Positions 39,245 to 51,800 of a stretch of DNA of 64,000 nt are shown here, in pieces. Position 1 is the first letter of the stretch, and every line of letters begins with the position of its first letter. Source of the DNA: Archivesica marissinica. Its lineage: Eukaryota > Mollusca > Bivalvia > Venerida > Vesicomyidae. A program made the position numbers and the translations under genes. The notes beneath the pieces were generated by a model. It ran no database searches, had not been told where the DNA came from, and was given only the letters and a program-made list of their open reading frames with translations. The stretch lies in the NCBI GenBank assembly GCA_014843695.1, contig CM026402.1, positions 12,205,512 through 12,269,511 on the forward strand, given 5' to 3'.

Positions 39245-39689
39245 ATCGGAAACATTTTACATATTGGATAAGTTTGAGGTTTATATCTTTATTAAAACAC
39301 ACAATTATAATTATGACAAAATCCTACTAATTAAAATTGTTTAATTTCGTATATTTACGCGTATGATTTAATATAATACTCTGGCCTTTTGACAGCAGTC
39401 CAATATTAATAATAATGGACTGCAAGTATAAAGGTATGACGTCACAATAGTGTTTTAAAACACGATATTCAGATTCTACAACATTTCATTGACAGTGTTT
39501 ACAAATTCAGTTTATTGTTTCAGTACCGTTATATCGATTTCAATAGCGAGGATGCGCGATGATAATGTAAACAATTTGCCTAGATAATCATATTCTATTT
39601 GGTCAAGATAAATTTCATAATTAAAGGAGGTCTTGAATTGTACATCATAATCTATCTCTGGCATACTATTTGCAGAGGCGTGCATTTCT
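39245..39689. other. intergenic, nothing certain
   Basis: AT-rich sequence ahead of a LINE 3' end. Part of 39540-39690 may be a more diverged piece of the same LINE. Confidence 0.4.
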
Positions 39690-40296
39690 TGTTGAAACTG
39701 GTCTCGTAATCGTTTTTGCAATATTGGGAAATATTAAACAGTTGGTCTATATTGAATACCCAACCCCTAAGCTATCCAATAGCATCTGTACAGGCTTAGC
39801 CCAAAACATATTGAAATATCCATTGTATGAGCATTTACGCACTGAACTTAAATTATATGCGCAGTCTATTAATACATCATTCAACACTCTTAGTTTCTCT
39901 GAACAGTTTGCTTATTTAATGTCTGATAAAGATATTGCTAAATTATGTGCCAAAACCTGCAATAGCATTTTGATGGAAAGACGTAATATTTTATATAAAA
40001 CCTGAATCATGTATATAGAAATCAAACAACTTTATAATACCATTACGATTTAACGTTTGTATACATATATGTAAATGCAACATTTTAATCTGTAATGTAT
40101 AGTTTTACTGTTTCATAAATCTGTATTTTTAAATTGAATTTAAAGTAAGTTTTAAGATGCTGTTATATTATATCTTAGTTTGTCTCTTATAACACAAACA
40201 TGAGTGGTTTTGTACATTGTTTTAATATTACTGTTTAAATATGTTTGCTTGTACAAAAATGAGACGTAAATAAACATGTATCTATCTATCTATCTA
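39690..40296 (+). mobile_element. LINE 3' end with TATC microsatellite tail
   Basis: A frame to a stop at 40005 includes EHLRTELKLYAQSINTSFNT then LSFSEQFAYLMSDKD and MERRNILYKT. This resembles the extreme C-terminus of LINE ORF2, as in the copy at 61867. A 3' UTR follows and ends in (TATC)n at about 40277. Confidence 0.7.
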
Positions 40297-40579
40297 CACC
40301 TGGGCGAATCAATATTTATAATGTGTGCATGGAACACATCAAATATTACAGAACCCGGATTAGACATAATCTTTAATCAATATTTTAAAACTCTTTTGCA
40401 TAGTACTGTTAATTGGTACCTTCTAAGATCCCCTAAACTGCCATATTTGGCGTTTGCGGTTTTACACATAATAACTTCTTGCATCATTTAATATGGATTA
40501 TATCTATAACAGCAGTGTTATATATCCCAAATCTCCGCACAGGAATGAAAAATTGACTCTAACATTCGATCAAATAACG
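40297..40579. other. intergenic, nothing recognised
   Basis: No exon or repeat recognised. Confidence 0.4.
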
Positions 40580-40822
40580 TGTGTGTTTTACGTTTATTTA
40601 TCGTCGCTACCGGTTGCCCATATGAGCGAAGCCTCCTGAAGAGATAGCCCCGCTGGAGCCGTTACGATTGTGCCCTACGGCAAGGCATTTAAATTCCACG
40701 TTGCATCTTCTCTCTTCCTCGCGGCGATGGATTCCATCAGGAATGAGGTCTCGAGAGTGATTAATATAAGTTGTAAGAACTTGTTTCGCAATCGAGCTAA
40801 AGTAATTGTTCATAAACTAAGA
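40580..40822. mobile_element. SINE B/C chimera
   Basis: The first 65 bp are the family B tail in minus orientation (GTTTTACGTTTATTTATCGT to AAGAGATA). They switch directly to family C in plus orientation from GCCCCGCTGGAGCC through the C tail. Confidence 0.82.
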
Positions 40823-41038
40823 GATTCATAAACAAATCAAATAACATTAACCTTGACCTAATATTTGTTATAAGCGTTTTGTTTCATTTCTACTCCAATA
40901 TAATTATGCTCGTATAATTATGCTATACAAAATATATAGTCACCATTTAAAATGTGTCAAATCAATTCGGAAGAAACAGATCAGAATTAAAGTAGGCCTA
41001 CGTCTGTTACCCCAACTCGATCACAAACTATATCTTAT

Positions 41039-41557
41039 TTAAAGTGACATTACATCGCAAAAAGCCCCAACGATGATTTTCTACGTATAAATAGCATTGC
41101 TACTATATATTCTTCCGAACTAATTCGAACACTGACTTTCTATACATAAACAGTGTTTTGTGGTATACAAACTCTCAAAAGTGAAAGTAGGATTTTATGT
41201 AACGTTCGGCTACTCTGCTGAATTGATGTTTATTTCTTATTGGAGTCTATGCCAAGCGGGTGCTACTGTCGTTTAGAGATATTTTTAATCGTATTATTCT
41301 AATAAATAAATATGCGCATGTATACAGGTTGAGATATAACGGTAAATATGTACCATAAATAGTGTTATTCAGGATACACACATGAATGTTGACCATATTT
41401 ACATTATTTGTTATGTCAACAAATGTCGTATACTACGGTTGTTTATTAGCTGAAATACTCAGCTTTTGAGGTAAATATTCGGAAAACAATTATACATTAT
41501 AATAGGAAAATACATTATGTAGAAATTTGCGTTTTCACCGACGTAGTGTCGCTTTAA
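41039..41557 (-). mobile_element. MITE with AAAGCGACACTACA termini, copy 2
   Basis: TTAA at both edges; ends AAAGTGACATTACATCG and the inverse of AAAGCGACACTACGTCG. Its reverse complement aligns along its length with 25215-25708. Confidence 0.8.
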
Positions 41558-41834
41558 ATGAGCATAGCCATGTTTCATGTCACCAGGAAATTGCTGCGTG
41601 TAACAGTAGTAAAGTGTTAAGTACGTGTTTGTATAAAGGCTCGAGTCCGGTACGTATCCCCGTAACGGCATTTCAGAAAGTGAATTTTACAATGCGATAG
41701 CCGTGTAAAACAAATTTTATAAAATATGTACACGACATACATCCATAGTTACAGCTTAGTAAGTTACGAATGTGGACATGAACTTTACATTGCATCAAGT
41801 AGGTAGAGTTAATTGCTGGAAACGGTTTCATCTC

Positions 41835-42121
41835 AGACGGATCTGTAGTCCAGTGGTAATACGCTGGACTGGTAATCCAGGGATCTTAGGTTCGATCCCC
41901 CGTCTGACCATAATAAAATGAACAGTCTTTCAGATAGGGTATTAAACCGAGGTCTCGTGTCGGTGCTGTAAACCGGGCACATAAAAGAACCAGAGGATAT
42001 TCTGGAATGGGCCTCTGTCTGTATCATTGCACTATCCGCCAAACATATAAAATGAGTAATCTCTTCATGAGGCGTCGCTCATATGGGCAACCGGTAGCGA
42101 CGATAAATAAACGTAAAACAC
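41835..42121 (+). mobile_element. SINE family B
   Basis: Full copy, head CAGACGGATCTGTAGTCCAG, tail ATAAATAAACGTAAAACACA passing into a (CA)n run. It is followed by three units of about 50 bp built on ATGAGTGTCACGCA (42140-42270). Confidence 0.88.
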
Positions 42122-42289
42122 ACACACACACACACACATAAAATGCGAATCAGATCATCTATGAGTGTCACGCATGCACGAACACACATCTAATGCGAGT
42201 CAGTTCATCTATGAGTGTCACGCACGCACTCACGCACACATACATATAATGCGAGTCAGTTCATCTATGAGTGTCATACTCATAACTAC

Positions 42290-45200
42290 CTTGTTCTGTG
42301 ACTGTCATACAACACACATACTACAGTTGCCTTGCTCCGTGGCGTTTGTACCTTATCAACAACATACTTATATTGCTCCGCGGCTATCATACAGTACGGA
42401 TAATACAATTACCTTGCTCCGTGGTTGTTGTACACACTGCCAATACAATTACCTTGTTCTGTGGTTGTCTTACACTATGACACTACAAAAACATTGTTCC
42501 GTGACGTACACAATAACAATACAATTGCCTTGTTCCGTGGTTTTTGTACACTATGACAATACAATTACCTTGTTCCGTGGTTGTTATACACAATAACAAT
42601 ACAATTGCCTTGTTCCGTGGTTTTTGTACACTATGACAATACAATTACCTTGTTCCGTGGTTGTCTTACACTATGACAATACAATTACCTTGTTCCGTGG
42701 TTTTTGTTCACTATTATATGACAATACAATAACATATTTCCGTGATTTTTGTACACTATGACAATACAATTACCATGTTCCGTGGTTGTCTTACACTATG
42801 ACAATACAATTACCTTGTTCCGTGGTTGTCTTACACTATGACAATACAATAACATTGTTCCGTGACGTACACAATAACAATACAATTGCCTTGTTCCGTG
42901 GTTTTTGTACACTATGACAATACAATTACCTTGTTCCGTGGTTTTTGTACACTATGACAATACAATTGCCTTGTTCCGTGGTTTTTGTACACTATGACAA
43001 CACAATTACCTTGTTCCGTGGTTGTTATACACAATAACAATACAATTGCCTTGTTCCGTGGTTTTTGTTCACTATTATATGACAATACAATAACATATTT
43101 CCGTGGTTTTTGCACACTATGACAATACAATTACCTTGATCCGTGGTTGTTATACACAATAACAATACAATTGCCTTGTTCCGTGGTTTTTGTTCACTAT
43201 TATATGACAATACAATAACATATTTCCGTGGTTTTTGTACACTATGACAATAAAATTACCTTGTTCCTTGGTTTTTGTTCACTATTACATGACAATACAA
43301 TAACATATTTCCGTGGTTTTTGTACACTATGACAATAAAATTACCTTGTTCCGTGGTTTTGTTCACTATTATATGACAATTCAATAACATATTTCCGTGG
43401 TTTTTGTACACTATGACAATACAATTACCTTGTTCCGTGGCAGTCATACACTATGACAATACAATTGCCTTGTTCCGTTGCAGTCGTACACTATGACAAT
43501 ACAATTACCTCGTTCCGTGGCAGTCGTACACTATGACACTATGACAATACAATTACCTTGTTCCGTGACAGTCGTACACGGTGACAATACAATTGCCTTA
43601 TTCAGTGGCAGTCGTACACTATGACAATACAATTACCTCGTTCCGTGTCAGTCGTACACTATGACAATACAATTACCTTGTTCCGTGGCAGTCGTACACT
43701 ATGACAATACAATTGCCTCGTTCCGTGGCAGTCGTACACTATGACAGTACAACTACCTCGTTCCGTGGCAATCGTACACTATGACAATACAATTACCTCG
43801 TTCCGTGGCAGTCGTACACTATGACAATACAATTACCTCGTTCCGTGGCAGTCGTACACTATGACAATACAATTACCTCGTTCCTTGGCAGTCGTACACT
43901 ATGACGATAAAATTACCTTGTTCCGTGACAGTCGTACACTATGACAATACAATTACCCTGTTCCGTGGCAGTCGTACACTATGACAATACAATTACCTTG
44001 TTCCGTGGCAGTCGTACACTATGACAATACAATTACCTCGTTCCGTGGCAGTCGTACACTATGACAATACAATTGCCTCGTTCCGTGGCAGTCGTACACT
44101 ATGACAGTACAACTACCTCGTGCCGTGGCAATCGTACACTATGACAATACAATTACCTCGTTCCGTGGCAGTCGTACACTATGACAAGACAATTACCTCG
44201 TTCCGTGGCAGTCGTACACTATGACAATACAATTACCTCGTTCCGTGGCAGTCGTACACTATGACGATAAAATTACCTTGTTCCGTGACAGTCGTACACT
44301 ATGACAATGCAATTACCTTGTTCCGTGACAGTCGTACACTATGACAATACAATTACCCTGTTCCGTGGCAGTCGTACACTATGACAATACAATTACCCTG
44401 TTCCGTGGCAGTCGTACACTATGACAATACAATTACCTTGTTCCGTGACAGTCGTACACTATGACAATACAATTACCTTGTTCCGTGGCAGTCGTACACT
44501 ATGACAATACAATTACCTTGTTCCGTGGCAGTCGTACACTATGACAATACAATTACCTCGTTCCGTGGCAGTCGTACACTATGACAATACAATTACCTTG
44601 TTCCGTGCAGTCGTACACTGACAATACAATTCCGTTCCGTGGCAGTCGTACACTATGACAATACAATTACCTTGTTCCGTGGCAGTCGTACACTATGACA
44701 ATACAATTACCTTGTTCCGTGGCAGTCGTACACTATGACAATACAATTACCTGTTCCGTGGCAGTCGTACACTATGACAATACAATACCTCAATCGTTCC
44801 GTGGCAGTCGTACACTATGACAATACAATTACCTGTTCCGTTCTAACTATGACATCAACCTGCAGTCGTACACTATGACAATACAATTACCTGTTCCGTG
44901 GCAGTCGTACACTATGACAATACAATTACCTCGTTCCGTGGCAGTCGTACACTATGACAACAATTACCTTGTTCCGTGGCAGTCGTACACTATGACAATG
45001 CAATTACCTTGTTCCGTGACAGTCGTACACTATGACAATGCAATTACCTTTTCCGTGGCAGTCGTACACTATGACAATACAATTACCTGTTCCGTGGCAG
45101 TCGTACACTATGACAATACAATTACCTTGTTCCGTGGCAGTCGTACACTATGACAATACAATTACCTTGTTCCGTGCAGTCGTACACTATACAATCCTGT

Positions 45201-47676
45201 TCCGTGGCAGTCGTACACTATGACAATACAATTACCTTGTTCCGTGGCAGTCGTACACTATGACAATCAATTACCTTGTTCCGTGACAGTCGTACACTAT
45301 GACAATACAATTACCTTGTTCCGTGGCAGTCGTACACTATGACAATACAATTACCTCGTTCCGTTGCAGTCGTACACTATGACAATACAATTACCTTGTT
45401 CCGTGACAGTCGTACACGGTGACAATACAATTGCCTTATTCAGTGGCAGTCGTACACTATGACAATACAATTACCTCGTTCCGTGGCAGTCGTACACTAT
45501 GACAATACAATTACCTTTTTCCGTGGCAGTCGTACACTATGACAATACAATTGCCTCGTTCCGTGGCAGTCGTACACTATGACAGTACAATTACCTCGTT
45601 CCGTGGCAGTCGTACACTATGACGATACAATTACCTTGTTCCGTGGCAGTCGTACACTATGACAATGCAATTACCTTGTTCCGTGTCGTACACTATGACA
45701 ATACAATAACCATGTTTCGTGACAGTCGTACACTATGACAATACAACTACCATGTTCTGTGACAGTCGTACACTATGACAATGCAATTACCTTGTTCCGT
45801 GTCGTACACTATGACAATACAATTACCTTGTTCCGTGTCGTACACTATGACAATGCAATTACCTTGTTCCGTGGCAGTCGTACACTATGACAATGCAATT
45901 ACCTTGTTCCGTTGCAGTCGTACACTATGACAATACAATTACCTTGTTCCGTGGCAGTCGTACAATATGACAATGCAATTACCTTGTTCCGTGGCAGTCG
46001 TACACTGACAATGTAATTACCTTGTTCCGTGGCAGTCGTACACTATGACAATGCAATTATCTTGTTCCGTGGCAGTCGTACACTATGACAATACAATTAC
46101 CTTGTTCCGTGGCAGTCGTATACTATGACAATACAATTACCTTGTTCCGTTGCAGTCGTACACTATGACAATACAATTACCTTGTTCCGTGGCAGTCGTA
46201 CACTATGACAATACAATTACCTTGTTCCGTGGCAGTCGTACACTATGACAATGCAATTACCTTGTTCCGTGGCAGTCGTACACTATGACAATGCAATTAC
46301 CTTGTTCCGTGGCAGTCGTACACTATGACAATGTAATTACCTTGTTCCATGGCAGTCGTACACTATGACAATGCAATTACCTTGTTCCATGGCAGTCGTA
46401 CACTATGACAATACAATTACCTTGTTCTGTGGCAGTCGTACACTATGACAATACAATTACCTTGTTCCATGGCAGTCGCACACTATCACAATGCAATTAC
46501 CATGTTCCGTGGCAGTCGTACATTATGACAATGCAATTACCATGTTCCGTGGCAGTCGTACATTATGACAATGCAATTACCTTATTCCGTGACAGTCGTA
46601 CACTATGACAATACAATTACCTCGTTCCGTGGCAGTCGTACACTATGACAATACAATTACCTTGTTCCGTGGCAGTCGTACGCTATGACAATACAATTGC
46701 CTCGTTCCGTGGCAGTCGTACACTATGACAGTACAATTACCTCGTTCCGTGGCAGTCGTACACTATGGCAATACAATTACCTCGTTCCGTGGCAGTCGTA
46801 CACTATGACAATACAATTACCTCGTTCCGTGGCAGTCGTACACTATGACAGTACAATTACCTCGTTCCGTGGCAGTCGTACACTATGACAGTACAATTAC
46901 CTCGTTCCGTGGCAGTCGTACACTATGACGATACAATTACCTTGTTCCGTGGCAGTCGTACACTATGACAATGCAATTACCTTGTTCCGTGTCGTACACT
47001 ATGACAATACAATTACCATGTTCCGTGACAGTCGTACACTATGACAATACAATTACCATGTTCCGTGACAGTCGTACACTATGACAATACAATTACCTTG
47101 TTCCGTGTCGTACACTATGACAATACAATTACCTTGTTCTGTGTCGTACACTATGACAATGCAATTACCTTGTTCCGTGGCAGTCGTACACTATGACAAT
47201 GCAATTACCTTGTTCCGTTGCAGTCGTACACTATGACAATACAATTACCTTGTTCCGTGGCAGTCGTACAATATGACAATGCAATTACCTTGTTCCGTGG
47301 CAGTCGTACACTGACAATGTAATTACCTTGTTCCGTGGCAGTCGTACACTATGACAATGCAATTACCTTGTTCCTTGGCAGTCGTACACTATGACAATAC
47401 AATTACCTTGTTCCGTGGCAGTCGTATACTATGACAATACAATTACCTTGTTCCGTGGCAGTCGTACACTATGACAATACAATTACCTTGTTCCGTGGCA
47501 GTCGTACACTATGACAATGCAATTACCTTGTTCCGTGGCAGTCGTACACTATGACAATGCAATTACCTTGTTCCGTGTCAGTCGTACACTATGACAATGT
47601 AATTACCTTGTTCCGTGGCAGTCTTACACTATGACAATGCAATTACCTTGTTCCGTGGCAGTCGTACACTGACAAT
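42290..47676. repeat. 40-bp satellite, about 5.4 kb
   Basis: The unit is CTATGACAATACAATTACCT plus TGTTCCGTGGCAGTCGTACA, with over 130 copies. The left 1 kb is more diverged (GTTTTTGTACA variants and longer units). A short stretch at 44620-44860 has many deletions. Confidence 0.97.
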
Positions 47677-48195
47677 GAAACACTAGAACTCCGCTATATC
47701 AAGCTAGAGAATGAAACACTAGAACTCTGCTCTATCAAGCTAGAGAATGAATCACTCGAACTCCGCTCTATCAGACTAGAGAATGAAACACTAGAACACC
47801 GCTCTATCAAGCTAGAGAATAAATCACTCGAACTCCGCTATATCAGAATAGAGAATGAAACACTCGAACTCCGCTCTATCAGACTAGAGAATAAAACACT
47901 AGAACACCGCTCTATCAGGCTAGAGAATGAATCACTCGAACTCCGCTATATCAAGCTAGAGAATGAAACACTCGAACTCCGCTCTATCAAGCTAGAGAAT
48001 AAATCACTCGAACTCCGCTATATCAAGCTAGAGAATAAATCACTCGAACTCCGCTATATCAAGCTAGAGAATAAATCACTCGAACTCCGCTATATCAAGC
48101 TAGAGAATGAATCACTCGAACTCCGCTCTATAAAGCTAGAGAATAAAACACTCGAACCCAGCTCTATCAAGTTAGAGAATAAAACACTAGAAATC
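47677..48195. repeat. 36-bp tandem array, about 14 copies
   Basis: The unit contains CTAGAGAATGAATCACTCGA and ACTCCGCTATATCAAG. It abuts the 40-bp satellite with no spacer. Confidence 0.94.
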
Positions 48196-48745
48196 TGCTA
48201 TATGATTTATGTGTATGTACATGTATATATAATTGTATGCTAATTCTAACTACTATGCAGCATGTCCATACAAGTGATTGGCTAATTAAAACATCATACC
48301 AGCTATGCAATTTGTCAACAATGCCCCTTGTAATGGAATGAGATAAACTAAATAGCCGATTCTATTCATATCTATATATGTGTGTGTGACCGTATGAATT
48401 ATGTTTAAATATAGAGCGTTGCACTATTTTAAAATTAGGTGGTTAATTTTAAGATTTTGAAAGTTGGCTGTCTTTTTTTAAACATTGAGACAATCAGTAA
48501 ATCGAATACAATATATACGCGTTTTGGGCATTCAGACATAAGTGCGTGTGAAAATTTAAGTATACTGCACTGCAATTCATAGAAATTGTCCCGATGTTGA
48601 GATCATCCTCAGAAAGGTCATACATAGCATCTGGCAATTAAGGAGATACATGCTCTAGATATCTACCAAGCTCATGACATTTCACAAACCACTGTCTTCA
48701 TAATTTGTCTAGTTCGATGTAGCTGCGTTTGTATTGGACAATGGG
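48196..48745. other. upstream region of the AChBP gene
   Basis: Unique AT-rich sequence; probable promoter-proximal region. No repeats are seen. Confidence 0.5.
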
Positions 48746-48747
48746 TG

Positions 48748-48758
48748 TATATATATAG
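48748..48758 (+). promoter_or_regulatory. TATA box of the AChBP gene
   Basis: TATATATATAG lies about 40-48 nt before the start codon. A start site about 30 nt downstream would leave a 5' leader of only about 15 nt. Confidence 0.5.
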
Positions 48759-48795
48759 CTTCAAGTTCGCCTTTAAACTGTAGACACACAAAAGC

Positions 48796-48853
48796 ATGAC
48801 TTCCGCACGTCTCGCTATTGGAGCATTAAGTGTTCTACTCGGACTCACTGGAG
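48796..48853 (+). CDS. AChBP exon 1, signal peptide
   Basis: The ATG opens 19 codons with a hydrophobic core, then G|GTAAGAG donor (phase 1). A short signal-peptide exon is usual for nicotinic-receptor-type genes. Confidence 0.9.
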
Positions 48854-51800
48854 GTAAGAGACACTTTGATGAAATAAATGAACATACTCTTATTTATAAA
48901 GAATGTTTTCTGGACGAATGGTAATTGATGTGATACGAATTACTGCTATATATTCGTATTATAGGTATTAACATTGTCCAATTGTTTTCTGGGAACTAGT
49001 TCTAAGCTTTCACTGGTGTGCGCATAGAAATACAGACTTGAGCTGGAATCCAGAAATGGCCACGTCAATCATTTCCCTCGTAAAATAAAGTCTTTATTAT
49101 TATTATTATTTACGTAGTTGAAATTCTGCAACAATAATTTGTTCCCATATAGTTCGCTGATGTTCTAGCAGGAATGTGGTATATACTATTATGTTGGACA
49201 TAGTTTCATGTTATTGTCCACATATTTGTATTTAATTCCTAAGGTATATACTATAATTTATATACATTCACTCAATACATTATCCGTGTGTGTATTATGC
49301 AGAGAGAGTTTTCAATCGTCCTTCTCTTACATATTTACATGTATCAGTTGTTATTTTTCTATATACAATGTATATTAAGCTTCGTGTATTAATAGAGCTC
49401 AAACCAATAATTTTGCTTCTGCAACTAGTTTAGTCTCGGGTCTAATTTGTTTGATGCAATTTATTCCTGGGTTATGTAATTATATCTAGCTCAAGTTTAG
49501 TCATATATTATAACCGTAGTATTTACACACACAAAACAACGCAATTATCCGTAAATGTCTAACTAAAGAAGCCACTGAGTTCTTAGTGCTGTCATTAGTA
49601 ATTTCTCACTTGGATTATTGTAACGTTCTTCTGTATGGTATTACTCAGTGTGAGTTAGGTAAATTACAACGTATCCAAAATATGTGTGCTAATCTTGTTC
49701 TCAACCGCAATAGGCGTGATAGTTCAAAACAGACATTATATGATTTGCATTGGTTACCTATTAAGGCAAGAATTAAGTTTAAAATCCTCAATTATATGTA
49801 TATCTGTTCTGTTGGAAATTCCCGCAATACCTTAATGAACGTTTGTCCAGTAAAGTCTCAAAACGCTCACTACGATCATCTGAATCATCAGTAGGATGCT
49901 ACCTTGTTCCTTATAATAAGAAAAAGACCTTCAGTGACATATGTTTTAGTACTGTTGGACCCAAGGTTTGGAATGAACTGCCTTTGAGTCTTAGACAAAG
50001 TGAGTCAGTTAACCTATTCAAGAAACAATTGAAAACTCACTTCTTCAGTGACTACTAAGCATTGTTCTGAATATTGTAATGTGATTTCTTCATTGATGAC
50101 TGGTTATTTACTGTTTGTGTCTGGATTGATGTACTGTTTTTATTATCTTTTAATTCATTATTGTACAACGCCATTGAATATGTATTTATATATAGAAATA
50201 GGCATTTAAGCAAATAAACAAGTTTCACGTTTTTTATGACGGACATTCAATACATGTTGAGAGAAGTTCTGTATGCTGAATAAGTTATAAAAAATATAAA
50301 CAAATATCTAATAATGATATTACATGATTATTCGACAGTATAATAAGACTATATTGAGTTCGTGTCAAGACGTTCTGGCATTATTAATGTTGATTGGCAA
50401 CCAGAGTGAATTACCAGAACACATACATGTCCGTGCTATAAAAACTTTGGGCAGTTTGTGATGTTAGTACGATATGAGTCTAATTTATAATGCATGTACT
50501 TAGGTCTAATAATCTGTATCTTTCCCCGACCGCCGATAATATTTTCTTAATAGGTTTCTCTGTCCCCGGACGCCGATAGTGTCTTTCCTGATAATAATTG
50601 AACGATGGAAACGGTTGCCTAGTAACCGTTTTAGATTTTACAGAGATTTCTAGAATATATTTCACCAAATTGAAATAAAGAATATCATTTTACAGACGGA
50701 TCTGTAGCCCAGTGGTAACACGCTGGACTGGTAATCCATGGATAGCAGGTTCGATCCCCCGTCTGACCATAATTCAATTAACAGTCTTTCAGATGGGACT
50801 TTAAACCGAGGTCTCGTGTCGGTGCTGTACATCGTGCACGTAAAGGAACCAGTGGATACTCTGGAAACGGTCTCTGTCTGTAGCATTGTACTATCCTCCA
50901 ACAATCTAAAATGACTAATCTCTTCAGGAGGCGTCGCTTATATGGGCAACCGGTAGAGACGATAAATAAACGTAAAACACACACAGCATATCTTCTACAG
51001 TCTACAATCAATACTATTGTGTTGGTCCAATTTACTAAGCATCCAATCTAGAGCCTATTAGAGAAATGTATTTAGTTTCACCTTGTTGGAAACTATCTCT
51101 TTTCTTTGAATGTCGATGTTTTATTTTATTCAAACAAGTGTACAAATTACATAGTTATATACACACACAACATTTGGATTTTAACAATTGTCCTATGAAA
51201 CTACCTCTTTTCATTGAACACAGTGTGTGCAATCGAGCGAACCCAAGATGCCCGGAGTTTATTGTACGAGACCCTGTTTGACAGTTACTATAAGGAGATG
51301 GCCCCGGACGGCATCGATGGTGAATCTGTCATTGTTAATCATTCCATGATCTTACAAAGGATTATCGGTCTAGTAAGTATAGCGTATACTATGATATACT
51401 ATTCCAATATAATTAGAGTGGTGGAACCTATGCTCGGCGTAAATCCTACATATAGAGTGGTGGAACCTATGCTCGGCGTAAATCCTACATATAGAGTGGT
51501 GGAACCTATGCTCGGCGTAAATCCTACATATAGAGTGGTGGGACATATGCTCGGCGTAAATCCTACATATAGAGTGGTGGAACCTATGCTCGGCGTAAAT
51601 CCTACATATAGAGTGGTGGAACCTATGCTCGGCGTAAATCCTACATATAGAGTGGTGGAACCTATGCTCGGCGTAAATCCTACATATCATGACCTATAAA
51701 ATGAACACAACTTTCAAAAAAGTGTTATTGACAATTTTAGCTTCATTATGTGACCATGCGCCTCAGTACAGCTATCGCAACGGCACCTGTTGCCATGGGG

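Noticed and set aside
42290..47676. CRISPR-like array of regular repeats
   Set aside because: Units are contiguous tandem repeats without unique spacers, in an animal genome.
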